Source: a virus. From it: a stretch of 64,000 nt of DNA. Where the stretch lies: positions 45,142 to 109,141 of IMG/VR virus record IMGVR_UViG_3300050821_006746, one strand, 5' to 3'. This document shows, in pieces, positions 37,711 to 46,258 of the stretch. Made by a program: the position numbers and the translations under genes. The notes beneath the pieces are model-generated. The model made no database searches. It saw only the letters and a program-made list of their open reading frames with translations, and was not told the DNA's origin. Each line of letters opens with the position of its first letter. Position 1 is the stretch's first letter.

Positions 37711-38198
37711 GTATGCCGCCTAGTAAGATTGATATCTACATCGATGGGCAAAAACTTACCTACGGTTTGTTGCTTGATAAGCCGCAAGAGGGACGCCGCG
37801 CCATTTTCTTGCTTGCTCAAAGTTATGGTAAGCATGAGCATCATAGCGTTGCTGATTTGGAATGCGGGAATATTGCCAGGGTTTTGGATGGACGCCAGAC
37901 AGCATTGAGAGAAGCTGCTGCTAATCGCTTTCCTGAAGATCCACGATCTACAAGAATACATGCTTTGCATTATAAGGCTGTAGAGAAAACACCAAACTAT
38001 CTTGCATGGAAATATGTGTGGCGAAATATCCAGCAAAAGCATATAGATTGGCTCTATCAATTGCGTGGTTGCGGCTTTATCAGTGGGCTTATTGTTGACT
38101 ACGATTCTGAGTATCAAGGTGACATCATCCCACCTGGTCAAATGGCGATTGTTGGCGAAGCTGGTAACGATGAAATCGTGTATGGAGGTACTGAGTGA
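37707..38198 (+). CDS. Hypothetical protein ending in VGEAGNDEIV motif (163 aa)
   Basis: GTG start after GGAGGTGAGCAA; an ATG at 37713 is possible. The body (residues 8-140) is of unknown fold. The C-terminal GQMAIVGEAGNDEIVYGG is encoded by a 36-bp stretch (38148-38183) identical to 45900-45935 and resembles the tape-measure ending AVVGEYGPELVHLP at about 54943. It looks like a transplanted structural-protein motif. Confidence 0.7.
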   Translation: MSMPPSKIDIYIDGQKLTYGLLLDKPQEGRRAIFLLAQSYGKHEHHSVADLECGNIARVLDGRQTALREAAANRFPEDPRSTRIHALHYKAVEKTPNYLAWKYVWRNIQQKHIDWLYQLRGCGFISGLIVDYDSEYQGDIIPPGQMAIVGEAGNDEIVYGGTE

Positions 38199-39907
38199 GC
38201 AACAGTTTGACAGCAACACAGAATAACAAATCTATTCGAGAAGAAAAGACGATCCAATTTAAGATTGAAGCCAAAGGCATTTCCACAAATGCGCAAGGGC
38301 AACAGGTTGGCAAGATAGAAGCATTTGGGGCAATGTACAACAACGTTGACGATGGGGGAGATAAGATCTTGCCGACAGCTTTCTCTCGCACTGTCAAAAA
38401 TAGCAAAACGCGTGCCGAATCGAGAAACAAGCCCTACTTGCTCAAGATGTTGTGGCAGCATAAAACCGATGAGGTTATTGGCGGCTGGTATGATGTCGAT
38501 CCTAACGATCCCGAAGGGCTGCGCTGCAAGGGAGATATTTTGCTTTCTACCCAGCGAGGGCAAGAGTATTACGATCTGGCAATTGCCGAAATGATGGATG
38601 AGTTTTCAATCATCTATGAAGTAATGCCTGGTGGTTCTACCTGGACCAAAGATGGTGTGCGCGAATTGTCTGAATTACGCCTTTTCTCTGTAGATCCTGT
38701 TACCTGGGGCATGAACGACAAAACATACACGGTTGGTATTAAATCAATGGATACAGAGCAAAAAACCGCATGTGGCAGTACATCCGGTCCAATCGGGCCA
38801 CGTGACGAATCGTGGAGTGGGAGCGCCGCCGAAAAGTGGATATGGGGCAAGGCACTAGGCGATGACGACAAAGTAAAATCTGCCATTGCCAAGAAATACT
38901 TCATGAAACTTGACGGAGATCCAACGCTTAAAGGCTCATACGGGTATCCATTTTGGATCAACGACCATATCAGCGTTGGTGGCGTTAAGGCAGTTGCGGG
39001 CGCTCTCTCAGGTGCCAGAAACGCCGATGCTGGTGGGGATACAGCAGGCATGAAGAAGAAAGTGGAAACACTTTATCGGCGCATAAATTCTAAGTATCCC
39101 GAAGCAGATCCGCTTACGCCGCCGTGGAAAGACGACGATGGTAAGTCTGGAGGAAGAGATATGCAACTTAAGACTCTCATGGAGCACTACAATCAGCAAA
39201 TGGCCTGTGATTTGCTGAGGGACTGGTCAGATGTTTACCTGGCTTCACTTACTCAGGCTATCTTTGACGCCTTTACCGTTGGGGATGTCGATAGCGATGT
39301 ATCACAGGCGCTTGACGACTTCAAGGCGCTCATTTTGGGTAAGTTTGTGCAGCAAGCAGAAGACGTGGATCTATGCGGCTATCTTGCCGACAACTCCTAT
39401 TCCTATACACCTGGTCTATCTGCCATGCAGAATGGCTCAGGAGGTTATGGATACATGTCTCGTTCTAGCCAGATGGACCAGAAGGCAGGTAAGCCAATCA
39501 GCGCCGCCAATCAGAAGATCATTGATGACCATGTGAAGGCTATGAAGTCTATGGCGAAACAAGCCAAAGCTGATATGCAAACGCATGTCGATTCAATGAA
39601 CGATACCGTTGACAGTATGTCTGGTAGCAGTAGCGATAGTGGCAAATCTCTTGGCACTCTTGCCCAAAAAGCAGGACGCCCCTTGAGTGCAACTAACGCT
39701 AATGCACTGCACGATATGGCTGATAAGGCTATGTCGATTATGCAGGATCACACGAAGGCACTCAGCAAAGCCGCCAATGGATTAGCTGATGCTGTGACGC
39801 CACCTGTGAGTGATACCGATGGTGAAGATCCTATGGATGACCAGGATGAACAGGTAGAAAAGAGCCTGAGAGATGGCTTGCTAGAACTCAAGGCACTCTC
39901 AGCATAG
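38195..39907 (+). CDS. Prohead protease with long C-terminal extension (570 aa)
   Basis: N-terminal 190 residues are an HK97-type prohead protease: AFGAMYNNVDDGGDKILPTAF, catalytic H89 in LWQHKTDEVIGGW and S138 in MDEFSIIYEV. Residues 205-310 form a second domain (AEKWIWGKALGDDD, GSYGYPFWINDHISVGGVKA) often appended to phage proteases or scaffolds. The last 200 residues, helical with Ser/Asp-rich parts, probably serve as scaffold removed on maturation. Capsid gene follows. ATGA overlap upstream. Confidence 0.9.
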   Translation: MSNSLTATQNNKSIREEKTIQFKIEAKGISTNAQGQQVGKIEAFGAMYNNVDDGGDKILPTAFSRTVKNSKTRAESRNKPYLLKMLWQHKTDEVIGGWYDVDPNDPEGLRCKGDILLSTQRGQEYYDLAIAEMMDEFSIIYEVMPGGSTWTKDGVRELSELRLFSVDPVTWGMNDKTYTVGIKSMDTEQKTACGSTSGPIGPRDESWSGSAAEKWIWGKALGDDDKVKSAIAKKYFMKLDGDPTLKGSYGYPFWINDHISVGGVKAVAGALSGARNADAGGDTAGMKKKVETLYRRINSKYPEADPLTPPWKDDDGKSGGRDMQLKTLMEHYNQQMACDLLRDWSDVYLASLTQAIFDAFTVGDVDSDVSQALDDFKALILGKFVQQAEDVDLCGYLADNSYSYTPGLSAMQNGSGGYGYMSRSSQMDQKAGKPISAANQKIIDDHVKAMKSMAKQAKADMQTHVDSMNDTVDSMSGSSSDSGKSLGTLAQKAGRPLSATNANALHDMADKAMSIMQDHTKALSKAANGLADAVTPPVSDTDGEDPMDDQDEQVEKSLRDGLLELKALSA

Positions 39908-40076
39908 AAATAACAAACAGACAGAAGGAACCACAGACAGCGTTCTGAAGTTCGCCCGTGAGTGTCCGCGCAATACTCACACCGAGCAAAGTACACCCGC
40001 CTGAGAAGCACTGTACAGAGAAGATCGACTGCACTACGTACCGGAGTCGCATGAAAAACGACAAAGGACTAAGTAC
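39908..40076. other. Leader of the capsid gene
   Basis: No gene. GTGAGT/ACTCAC (about 39958-39981) forms a small stem; AAAGGACTAAGTAC is the capsid ribosome site. A separate promoter was not identified. Confidence 0.4.
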
Positions 40077-41396
40077 ATGTCAGTTTCAGCTTTAGAAGTT
40101 AAAGAGTTGGTGGACGAGACGAAATCTCTCCACGCAAAACTCATGCAGCGTGTGGATGAATCCGACAAAGAGCGGAAAGAAGCACACGAAAGCCTGACCA
40201 GTCAGACCGCCAAGATGTTTGGCGAAGCAACGGCAACCATCGAGCGCATTAACGCTGAGTTTGCCAAGTTGCAGGAAAAGTACGATGCACTTGACCGTGA
40301 GCGCAAAGAGGCACAACTTGCCGCTAATCGCCCACCGTTCCACGGAGTCGAGTTTGGCAAGAAGCAGCGATCCGATGCCCACAAGGCATGGATGAAGGCT
40401 ATCAAGACTCGTGACAACGGCCTTCACCTGACATCAGAAGAGAAGTCGCTGATTATCCCTGCCTACATGCCAATGGAGCAGAAAGCTCTGTACGCTGCCG
40501 ACGCGACCACAGGTGGCTACTTTGCTGCTACGGATTTCTTGGACGAACTGCTCGCCTATCGCTTGCTGATCTCGCCTATGCGCTCGATTTGCCGTGTGCA
40601 GGCTACTTCGGGTGAAAAGGTTCAGATGCCCTCTCTGGCAAACGATACCACGGTCTTCTGGGCTGCTGAGCAAGCGGCGTTCCAGAACTCGCAAGATCCA
40701 TCCACGAGCATGGTTGAGATCCCTGTGCATGAGATCCGTGCATTACTCAAAATCTCTCAGCAGAACTTGGAAGATAGCCAGTTCAATCTGGAAGATTTTA
40801 TGAAACAAAGGATGATGCTCGGTTTCGCAAAAAAAGAAGGTTCTGCATTTGTTGCTGGTAGCGGCAATGGACAGCCCCAAGGCATCATGACCTTCCCGAC
40901 GAAGGCTACTACATCCTACGCAGGTGGAAGTGCTGGTAAAAACAATGTTACCGATGCTATCCCATACGTGCTTTCTGGCGGCGCTGCTGGCAACATCATT
41001 CAGGAAGACATCACCAATGTGCTGATGGACCTGAAAGCCGATTACGACAACGCCAACACGGCATACATCTTCACTCGTGGAACACTCAACACGATCAGAC
41101 TCTTCAAGGACTCCATCGGTCGTCCTCTGTGGATTCCCTTTGGCGCTGATGTCCCCTCCACGGTTAACAATCGCAAATATGTCGAGATGCCTGATATGCC
41201 TGAAATTGCGAGCGGAAACTTCCCAATTGCGGTTGGCGATTTCAGCAACTACATGATCGTTGATCGTGTGAACCTGGCTATTCGCGAGCTTGACGAGTTG
41301 TTTGCTGTTTCCGGTCTCGTAGGCTTTATTGCCCGTATGCGAGTTGGCGGCCAATGCTTGCTTCCCGAAAGTTTTCGTGAGCTTAAAATCAACTAG
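40077..41396 (+). CDS. Major capsid protein, HK97 fold (439 aa)
   Basis: N-terminal coiled-coil delta/scaffold domain (1-95; VKELVDETKSLHAKLMQRVD), then the HK97 fold: LYAADATTGGYFAATDFL, RSICRVQATSGEKVQMP, VHEIRALLKISQQNLEDS, GSAFVAGSGNGQPQGIM, and the P-domain end LVGFIARMRVGGQCL. Typical length before protease cleavage near residue 95. It builds the icosahedral shell. Confidence 0.95.
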   Translation: MSVSALEVKELVDETKSLHAKLMQRVDESDKERKEAHESLTSQTAKMFGEATATIERINAEFAKLQEKYDALDRERKEAQLAANRPPFHGVEFGKKQRSDAHKAWMKAIKTRDNGLHLTSEEKSLIIPAYMPMEQKALYAADATTGGYFAATDFLDELLAYRLLISPMRSICRVQATSGEKVQMPSLANDTTVFWAAEQAAFQNSQDPSTSMVEIPVHEIRALLKISQQNLEDSQFNLEDFMKQRMMLGFAKKEGSAFVAGSGNGQPQGIMTFPTKATTSYAGGSAGKNNVTDAIPYVLSGGAAGNIIQEDITNVLMDLKADYDNANTAYIFTRGTLNTIRLFKDSIGRPLWIPFGADVPSTVNNRKYVEMPDMPEIASGNFPIAVGDFSNYMIVDRVNLAIRELDELFAVSGLVGFIARMRVGGQCLLPESFRELKIN

Positions 41397-41422
41397 TGTA
41401 AAAGTACATAGGAGATAAATAA

Positions 41423-41941
41423 ATGCGTGATATTGTATCTGAGGTTGGTACGTTTTACACAGGCTTAACGGCTTGCCCGACCATCTCTAGCACACAGACA
41501 TCCGCTGGCGTGGCGTTGTCAGGCTTCGATGGAGCTATGGTTTATATCCTCAATCCCACGGCCACGAGCGCTGGTACCATGACACCTGTTATCCAGGTCA
41601 CAAACGACAACGCGGGATCGCCAAACTCGTCTAACTGGACAAACGTCGCTGCTACTGACCTTGTATGCTGGAACGCTACGAGCAACAGCGTCTACACGCC
41701 GGCTAAGGTCAATGATGCTAATGGCTTGCCTACTGGCAACAGTCAGCCTACGGTACTCAATTCCAGTACAGCGATTAACCAGCGTATTGGCTACATTGGC
41801 ACGAACTTTACCACAGGCGGTGGTACCACCCTCGAAGCTGATTGGATTCGCGTTGTGTCTACCGTCGCATCGTCCTGGTCGGCGCCGTATGACGTGATTA
41901 TCTGCCTGGGACGTGCTCGTGTGAAGCCTAGTGCGGTATAG
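41423..41941 (+). CDS. Putative virion structural / decoration protein (172 aa)
   Basis: Ser/Thr/Ala/Gly-rich, beta-sandwich-like sequence with almost no charged residues, placed right after the capsid gene. Paralogous in style with the next gene. Head decoration is the best guess; no family recognised. Confidence 0.65.
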   Translation: MRDIVSEVGTFYTGLTACPTISSTQTSAGVALSGFDGAMVYILNPTATSAGTMTPVIQVTNDNAGSPNSSNWTNVAATDLVCWNATSNSVYTPAKVNDANGLPTGNSQPTVLNSSTAINQRIGYIGTNFTTGGGTTLEADWIRVVSTVASSWSAPYDVIICLGRARVKPSAV

Positions 41942-41958
41942 AGAAGGAGCAATAAATC

Positions 41959-42519
41959 ATGGCTTATCCTACTGTTCCTACTCAGCCGTCGTTGCAATCC
42001 GCGCCGCTTGATGGACAAAAAGCGACCTATTCGGCATCTGCGCTCAAGCTTGGTGTTGCAACGGGCGCGAATGTGGTTTTTACGCTGACAGGTAGCGCTA
42101 CGAAAACCGTTCGTGTCACGCGCATTGAGATGTCAGGCACATGTGCGACTACTGCCAAAGACATCAACTTTTTCATTGCAAAGTACTCAACTGCTGCTAC
42201 AGGCGGCACTACTGGTACTGCTCCAACGATTGCGCCTCACGACGCCAATAGTGCGGCGGCATCGGCGGCGGTTGCTGTTTACACAGCCGATCCTACCGCT
42301 GGTACATCTGTCGGAACTATCCGCTCAGGCAACCTGTTTATGGCGGTTACTGGAGGCACTGTTGCAACTGGCATGTATGCCGCTAACTTTGGTGATCGCC
42401 CATCACAAGATCTCGTGTTGCGCGGCATTGCTCAGCAGCTCGCTATCAGTCTTAATGGCGAAAATACTGCTACATCGGTCATGGATATAGTGGTTGAATG
42501 GGTAGAAGACAATAGCTAA
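41959..42519 (+). CDS. Putative virion structural / decoration protein (186 aa)
   Basis: Beta-rich, low-charge protein (TVRVTRIEMSGTCATTAKDI, LSLN repeats of strands). Resembles phage capsid-surface or BppU-like N-terminal proteins. Good ribosome site AGAAGGAGCAATAAATC. Confidence 0.65.
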   Translation: MAYPTVPTQPSLQSAPLDGQKATYSASALKLGVATGANVVFTLTGSATKTVRVTRIEMSGTCATTAKDINFFIAKYSTAATGGTTGTAPTIAPHDANSAAASAAVAVYTADPTAGTSVGTIRSGNLFMAVTGGTVATGMYAANFGDRPSQDLVLRGIAQQLAISLNGENTATSVMDIVVEWVEDNS

Positions 42520-42593
42520 ATGAACGCTGTTCTGGGAAGCGAAAGAAGCATTTCTCCTCGCTTCCCAGACGGATATGCCAGGAGGGCATCTAA

Positions 42594-43289
42594 GTGGCTG
42601 GAACTGTACTCGGATCAGAGGGCTTTATCGTCCTAACACCGCCAAGTGTTGAGCCTATCACACTAAGCGATGTGAAGGATTGGATCAACGTCGATTTTAG
42701 CGACAAAGACGCACTGATAAGCAAGCTTATCACACGTGCGAGGCGTCGTGCTGAGACGCTGACAGGTAGAGCACTCGCTTCTCAGCAGATCCAGTGTACT
42801 TTTCCGATCACTAGGTCGCAAGGTGGGGAGTTGAGCGGGCCAATTGACCACGGACCAGACTGGTATCAATTTAACGAACAATTGGGCGCAAATCCGTTTG
42901 GAGCGGCAATGTTCTATTTTGACCTACCAATGGCACCAATAGATGTAAATCAGGCAGTATTGATAGAAACAAAAGTAACGGCCTTTGAGAATTGGTCAAC
43001 GTTTGCTTCTGGCCTACCTTCGGCGCTCACAGCGAACGTGTGGATTGACAACAATCAAGAACCGGCAAGGATGTATTTCTCTGATCCTGTTACAAGCAAT
43101 TTCTGGCGATTTACGTACTATGCTGGCTATGGCTCTAATACCTTTCCATTGCCCGAAGATCTGGCAGAAGCACTTTTTGAACTCGTAGCGGTGTGGTACG
43201 ACTGGCGAGATGGTAGCGCTCCTGCTACACAGATTCAGCAAATCGAGAGCAAGTTTTTGTCTAGACGCATATCAACGGCATGGATATAG
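42594..43289 (+). CDS. Head-tail connector protein, gp6-like (231 aa)
   Basis: GTG start after AGGAGGGCATCTAA. N-terminal LTPPSVEPITLSDVKDWINVD followed by LISKLITRARRRAETLTGRAL is the signature of phage connector (phi E125 gp8/HK97 gp6) proteins. The C-terminal LPEDLAEALFELVAVWYDWRD also fits. It would form the adaptor ring under the portal. A larger insertion than usual lies in the middle. Confidence 0.88.
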   Translation: MAGTVLGSEGFIVLTPPSVEPITLSDVKDWINVDFSDKDALISKLITRARRRAETLTGRALASQQIQCTFPITRSQGGELSGPIDHGPDWYQFNEQLGANPFGAAMFYFDLPMAPIDVNQAVLIETKVTAFENWSTFASGLPSALTANVWIDNNQEPARMYFSDPVTSNFWRFTYYAGYGSNTFPLPEDLAEALFELVAVWYDWRDGSAPATQIQQIESKFLSRRISTAWI

Positions 43290-43296
43290 GAGGATT

Positions 43297-43665
43297 ATGG
43301 AAGAGAAAAACAAGCATGCAACTGAGAATGATGTGCTTGCATGGTGTCGTGAGCATGGGGTATCAATTCGGTTCCTGAAAGGCTCGGTACGGATTGAGGC
43401 AGATCCTAAAGGGCTTCTTTTGGGTAAAGGAGAAACGCTCTTACATGCGTTTCAGGATCTTCAGGAGAAACACAATCCTGAACGCCTGGCTCTGATTGAT
43501 GTTGCGCATCAAGCGTACTATGGATTGCTTATGGCGAATCCGCAAGATGCTTCTGCATATGATGAAGCATATGGTGACAATGAGCGATGGGCGTTAGTGG
43601 TCAAAGCTATTGTCCGTTATCTCAAGTCTCACGGAATTCCATCCTGCTTTATGGGTGAGGATTAA
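43297..43665 (+). CDS. Hypothetical protein (122 aa)
   Basis: Ribosome site TAGGAGGATT. Begins MEEKNKHATENDVLAWC; the N-terminal part resembles small phage proteins of the AWCREHG...SIRF type, then an acidic helical half. Function unknown. Confidence 0.7.
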   Translation: MEEKNKHATENDVLAWCREHGVSIRFLKGSVRIEADPKGLLLGKGETLLHAFQDLQEKHNPERLALIDVAHQAYYGLLMANPQDASAYDEAYGDNERWALVVKAIVRYLKSHGIPSCFMGED

Positions 43666-43812
43666 ATGTTAGCAAAGAAGCCAAAACGACAACCGAAGAA
43701 GAAGCCTGAAAAGCCCGTTGAGCAGGCTGTAGTGAGCGTGCCTGAGAGCAAGGAAACGGTTGTTGAGTTTGATTTCTTTTTGCCATATTGCGGCATCAGG
43801 AGAGCGAAATGA
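43666..43812 (+). CDS. Small basic protein (48 aa)
   Basis: Starts MLAKKPKRQPKKKPEKP, strongly basic, then a short hydrophobic/acidic tail. ATGA overlap with the next gene. Function unknown. Confidence 0.5.
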   Translation: MLAKKPKRQPKKKPEKPVEQAVVSVPESKETVVEFDFFLPYCGIRRAK

Positions 43813-43997
43813 CCAAGCATGAGGAAAGTAACAAGGAAGAGGCGTCGAGTAGCATTCCACCCACTGTAGAGCAAGCATTGGCGGGACAGGCCGATTGGGT
43901 ACGGGCAATTGTGCGCGAGGAAATAGCCAAGTGGGAGAAGCGGCAACTTCACGAGCGCCGATTTGGTGTGCCGTATCCGCCAAAAGAAGTCAAATAG
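43809..43997 (+). CDS. Hypothetical protein (62 aa)
   Basis: Coupled by ATGA. Acidic Ser-rich N-terminus, one amphipathic helix, and a C-terminal RRFGVPYPPKEV. No domain recognised. Confidence 0.6.
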   Translation: MTKHEESNKEEASSSIPPTVEQALAGQADWVRAIVREEIAKWEKRQLHERRFGVPYPPKEVK

Positions 43998-44010
43998 CAG
44001 AGGCGCAATC

Positions 44011-44145
44011 ATGGATGATCGATACAAGACGTTTCAGATCGTGATGTGGGGCCAAATTGTGACGATAGAGACAGCCAAGATGATTGCGCTGGTTACGAGA
44101 ATAGAACAATGGATATGGAGGCTTAGGAGAAGATATGGACGATAA
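44011..44145 (+). CDS. Small amphipathic/membrane-associated protein (44 aa)
   Basis: MDDRYKTFQIVMWGQIVTIE then a basic end WIWRLRRRYGR. Ribosome site AGAGGCGCAATC. Its 3' end overlaps the next gene by 11 bases. Confidence 0.5.
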   Translation: MDDRYKTFQIVMWGQIVTIETAKMIALVTRIEQWIWRLRRRYGR

Positions 44146-44458
44146 GGAAGATGCAGTATGCCCGCATCCACAAGAGTTTCAGGCGAAGATGCTGAGTCTT
44201 GGTTGGGACTCAAGGACATGGGTGCCAACGCCCGGTGTCACGGATGAGGCAACAGAGTTCTACGTCACGCTTGGTAATCGCCACATCCATATTATAAGCA
44301 TTGCCGAAGCTATGGCGCTCTCAGATGATGAGTTGCGTACTCGCATAGAGCAAGCTGCTGGAATGAGTAAACATGACCTATGTGAGCAATACGGTGCTAA
44401 TAGTGCCGAAGAGTGGCGAGAACGGTACGGCAATCTTGAGCAAGAGGTAATTCTATGA
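44135..44458 (+). CDS. Hypothetical protein (107 aa)
   Basis: Acidic; begins MDDKEDAVCPHPQEF. Helical C-terminal half. ATGA overlap with the next gene. No family recognised. Confidence 0.66.
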   Translation: MDDKEDAVCPHPQEFQAKMLSLGWDSRTWVPTPGVTDEATEFYVTLGNRHIHIISIAEAMALSDDELRTRIEQAAGMSKHDLCEQYGANSAEEWRERYGNLEQEVIL

Positions 44459-44673
44459 ATGATAAGGAAGAGCAGCAAACTACGCACATCTATCTTGATG
44501 GCATGGCTATTTCGAGGGAGTTGGGTGAAGAATTGGTATTTGTGCCTGCGGGATCAAAGCTCAAGGAAGCGTTAACTGAGGCTGATTTAATGTGGCTTAC
44601 TGACGAGATTGGCAAGAGGCTAGCAAATCGTATGAGAAGCAGCATGATAAGCCATATGGGTATAAGGGCATGA
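44455..44673 (+). CDS. Hypothetical protein (72 aa)
   Basis: Begins MNDKEEQQTTHIYLDG, similar in opening to its upstream neighbour. Short alpha/beta protein. Coupled on both sides. Confidence 0.62.
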   Translation: MNDKEEQQTTHIYLDGMAISRELGEELVFVPAGSKLKEALTEADLMWLTDEIGKRLANRMRSSMISHMGIRA

Positions 44674-44969
44674 GCGACGAAGCAGCAACACAACCGCTAC
44701 AAGAGCCTGAGCAAGCACAGGACCAACAGATGGTGAGCAAAGACACGCAATTTGCAGGTTTTGCCGAATTGCTGCTCGAAGAGCTGTTGAACAAACGCGA
44801 CGGTATGATAGACACATCGGATTGGTGGAAAGAGCAGGCAAAAGTTACTATTGCCCGGCGTGTCTATGATCTTGCTTGTCATGTTTCCACCCAAACACTG
44901 CTGATAGCACATGGCGATATGAGCAAGATACCGGATATGACTACGTGGACAGAGGAGACGAGCAAGTGA
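44670..44969 (+). CDS. Hypothetical protein (99 aa)
   Basis: Gln/Glu-rich N-terminus, central helix ELLLEELLNKRDG, and a C-terminal SKIPDMTTWTEETSK that matches the tails of the 15561 and 15944 proteins. Function unknown. Confidence 0.64.
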   Translation: MSDEAATQPLQEPEQAQDQQMVSKDTQFAGFAELLLEELLNKRDGMIDTSDWWKEQAKVTIARRVYDLACHVSTQTLLIAHGDMSKIPDMTTWTEETSK

Positions 44970-45157
44970 GCGAACGGCGCAAGATCAAAATTGTCACTGA
45001 TGCTGTGGGGATACCTCATGTGTATGTGATTGGGACAGACATAGAACTCGACGGCGTGCTCTCCTGCAATGTGGTTGTCAAGCCAACGGATGTCCCTGTT
45101 GTTCAGATAGAGATCATGGAGCCGGAAGTCGAAATAAAACCAGTGTCTAGAAAGTAG
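44966..45157 (+). CDS. Hypothetical beta-rich protein (63 aa), GTG start
   Basis: GTG overlapping the upstream stop (GTGA). Sequence is alternating strand-like (IKIVTDAVGIPHVYVIG). No family recognised. Confidence 0.6.
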   Translation: MSERRKIKIVTDAVGIPHVYVIGTDIELDGVLSCNVVVKPTDVPVVQIEIMEPEVEIKPVSRK

Positions 45158-45167
45158 GGACAACAGG

Positions 45168-45395
45168 ATGGATGACAGAAAACAGGGGCTAGTAGATCGG
45201 ATCAACAACGACTTCGTGTATCATCAGCCGAAGCCAGGTCAAGCAGAGCGCTATGTCCAGTTACGAGATAAGGCAAAGGAACTAGCCTTGCTCATTGTTG
45301 ATCTGACGCCAATCTCACGTGAGCAGTCGTTAGCATTGACTGAACTGGAGAAGTCAATCTTTTTCGCAAACGCATCTATTGCTCGCAACGAGTAG
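45168..45395 (+). CDS. Acb2/Tad1-like cyclic-nucleotide sponge (75 aa)
   Basis: Two-helix hairpin protein: DFVYHQPKPGQAERYVQLRD, AKELALLIVDL, then SREQSLALTELEKSIFFANA and IARNE. From memory this order and spacing match the Acb2/Tad1 hairpin family. Acb2 forms hexamers that soak up cyclic di- and trinucleotides, blocking CBASS; Tad1 sequesters gcADPR, blocking Thoeris. The length (about 70-90 aa) is right. Placed among small accessory genes between head and tail genes. Assignment rests on pattern recall, not a search. Confidence 0.8.
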   Translation: MDDRKQGLVDRINNDFVYHQPKPGQAERYVQLRDKAKELALLIVDLTPISREQSLALTELEKSIFFANASIARNE

Positions 45396-45404
45396 GAGTG
45401 TGAT

Positions 45405-45455
45405 ATGAAATATCGCTGGTCTCATCCACCGAAGATCAAGCCACTTGCAATATAG
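45405..45455 (+). CDS. Possible micro-ORF (16 aa)
   Basis: MKYRWSHPPKIKPLAI after TAGGAGTGTGAT, a good ribosome site. May be a leader peptide for the next gene or a random frame. Confidence 0.3.
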   Translation: MKYRWSHPPKIKPLAI

Positions 45456-45479
45456 TGGCGATCGGAAAGGTGAGTATGC

Positions 45480-45632
45480 ATGAGAAAGATGCTCAAGAGG
45501 AAAAGCAAATCATTATGTGTAATGTGCAAATACTACAAGACCAATGGCGGGTGTAGGTGGACAGACAAAGAGAGAGATGCAATTAAACGATTTGCGAGAG
45601 CAGTCAAAGAACAACGATGCGAAGATTTGTAA
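45480..45632 (+). CDS. Small zinc-knuckle protein (50 aa)
   Basis: Basic protein with CVMCKYYKTNGGCRW near residues 13-27 and a late Cys (RCEDL), probably one zinc site. Ribosome site GGAAAGGTGAGTATGC. Not recognised. Confidence 0.55.
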   Translation: MRKMLKRKSKSLCVMCKYYKTNGGCRWTDKERDAIKRFARAVKEQRCEDL

Positions 45633-45644
45633 GGAAGGGCAATC

Positions 45645-45977
45645 ATGTTCACGCCATATAAGAACCACACCACGAGGCTAGCCGCTACCATGTACGCGCC
45701 ATGTGCAAGCGTTGGCTGTATTGAGCACGCCAAGCCTGAGAACGCCATAGAGGCAAAACTAGACATCTTTGGCTCTCCACTGGTGCATGTGTGCTTCTGT
45801 GATGGTCATTATGGTTTTCTGATGGGCGATACAGCGGAGCATGAGATTATACCGGATATTGCGGTAGAGGAGAAACCACTACACACAGGCGGCATTGCCA
45901 TTGTTGGCGAAGCTGGTAACGATGAAATCGTGTATCTGCCACAAGGCAGTAGCGTTTATCCAGTGGCTAAGGAGTAG
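45645..45977 (+). CDS. Small protein ending in tape-measure-like VGEAGNDEIVYLP motif (110 aa)
   Basis: N-terminal 75 residues are Cys/His-containing and of unknown fold. The end IAIVGEAGNDEIVYLPQGSS then VYP is the motif found at the C-terminal end of many tape-measure proteins. The 36 bases 45900-45935 are identical to 38148-38183. This implies module shuffling. The motif may be a tail or capsid docking peptide. Confidence 0.7.
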   Translation: MFTPYKNHTTRLAATMYAPCASVGCIEHAKPENAIEAKLDIFGSPLVHVCFCDGHYGFLMGDTAEHEIIPDIAVEEKPLHTGGIAIVGEAGNDEIVYLPQGSSVYPVAKE

Positions 45978-45979
45978 GT

Positions 45980-46258
45980 ATGGGGCAAGGCATCATCTCA
46001 GTAAGCAGCGCAATGTTTGAGGAGCGAGAGCAACCGCGAACATTGGCAGAATGGCATGCATTGCTGATGTTGCCAGTGGAGTACAGAGTGCTTGAGGCGA
46101 AGGCTGATGCTATGTATCCGCTCTGGCTTATCACTGTGGAGAATGATGCTATTCCAGTGGTCAAGGGTAAGAAGTTGTCGAAAGGGTATTATCTTGAGCG
46201 TATCGAGATCGACAAGCCAAAGAAACGTGTAATTTGGTCACGAGAGGAGCAAGCATAA
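45980..46258 (+). CDS. Hypothetical protein (92 aa)
   Basis: Mixed alpha/beta with a Lys-rich C-terminal strand pair. Two bases after the previous stop, one base before the next start. Function unknown; in a head-tail joining context. Confidence 0.66.
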   Translation: MGQGIISVSSAMFEEREQPRTLAEWHALLMLPVEYRVLEAKADAMYPLWLITVENDAIPVVKGKKLSKGYYLERIEIDKPKKRVIWSREEQA

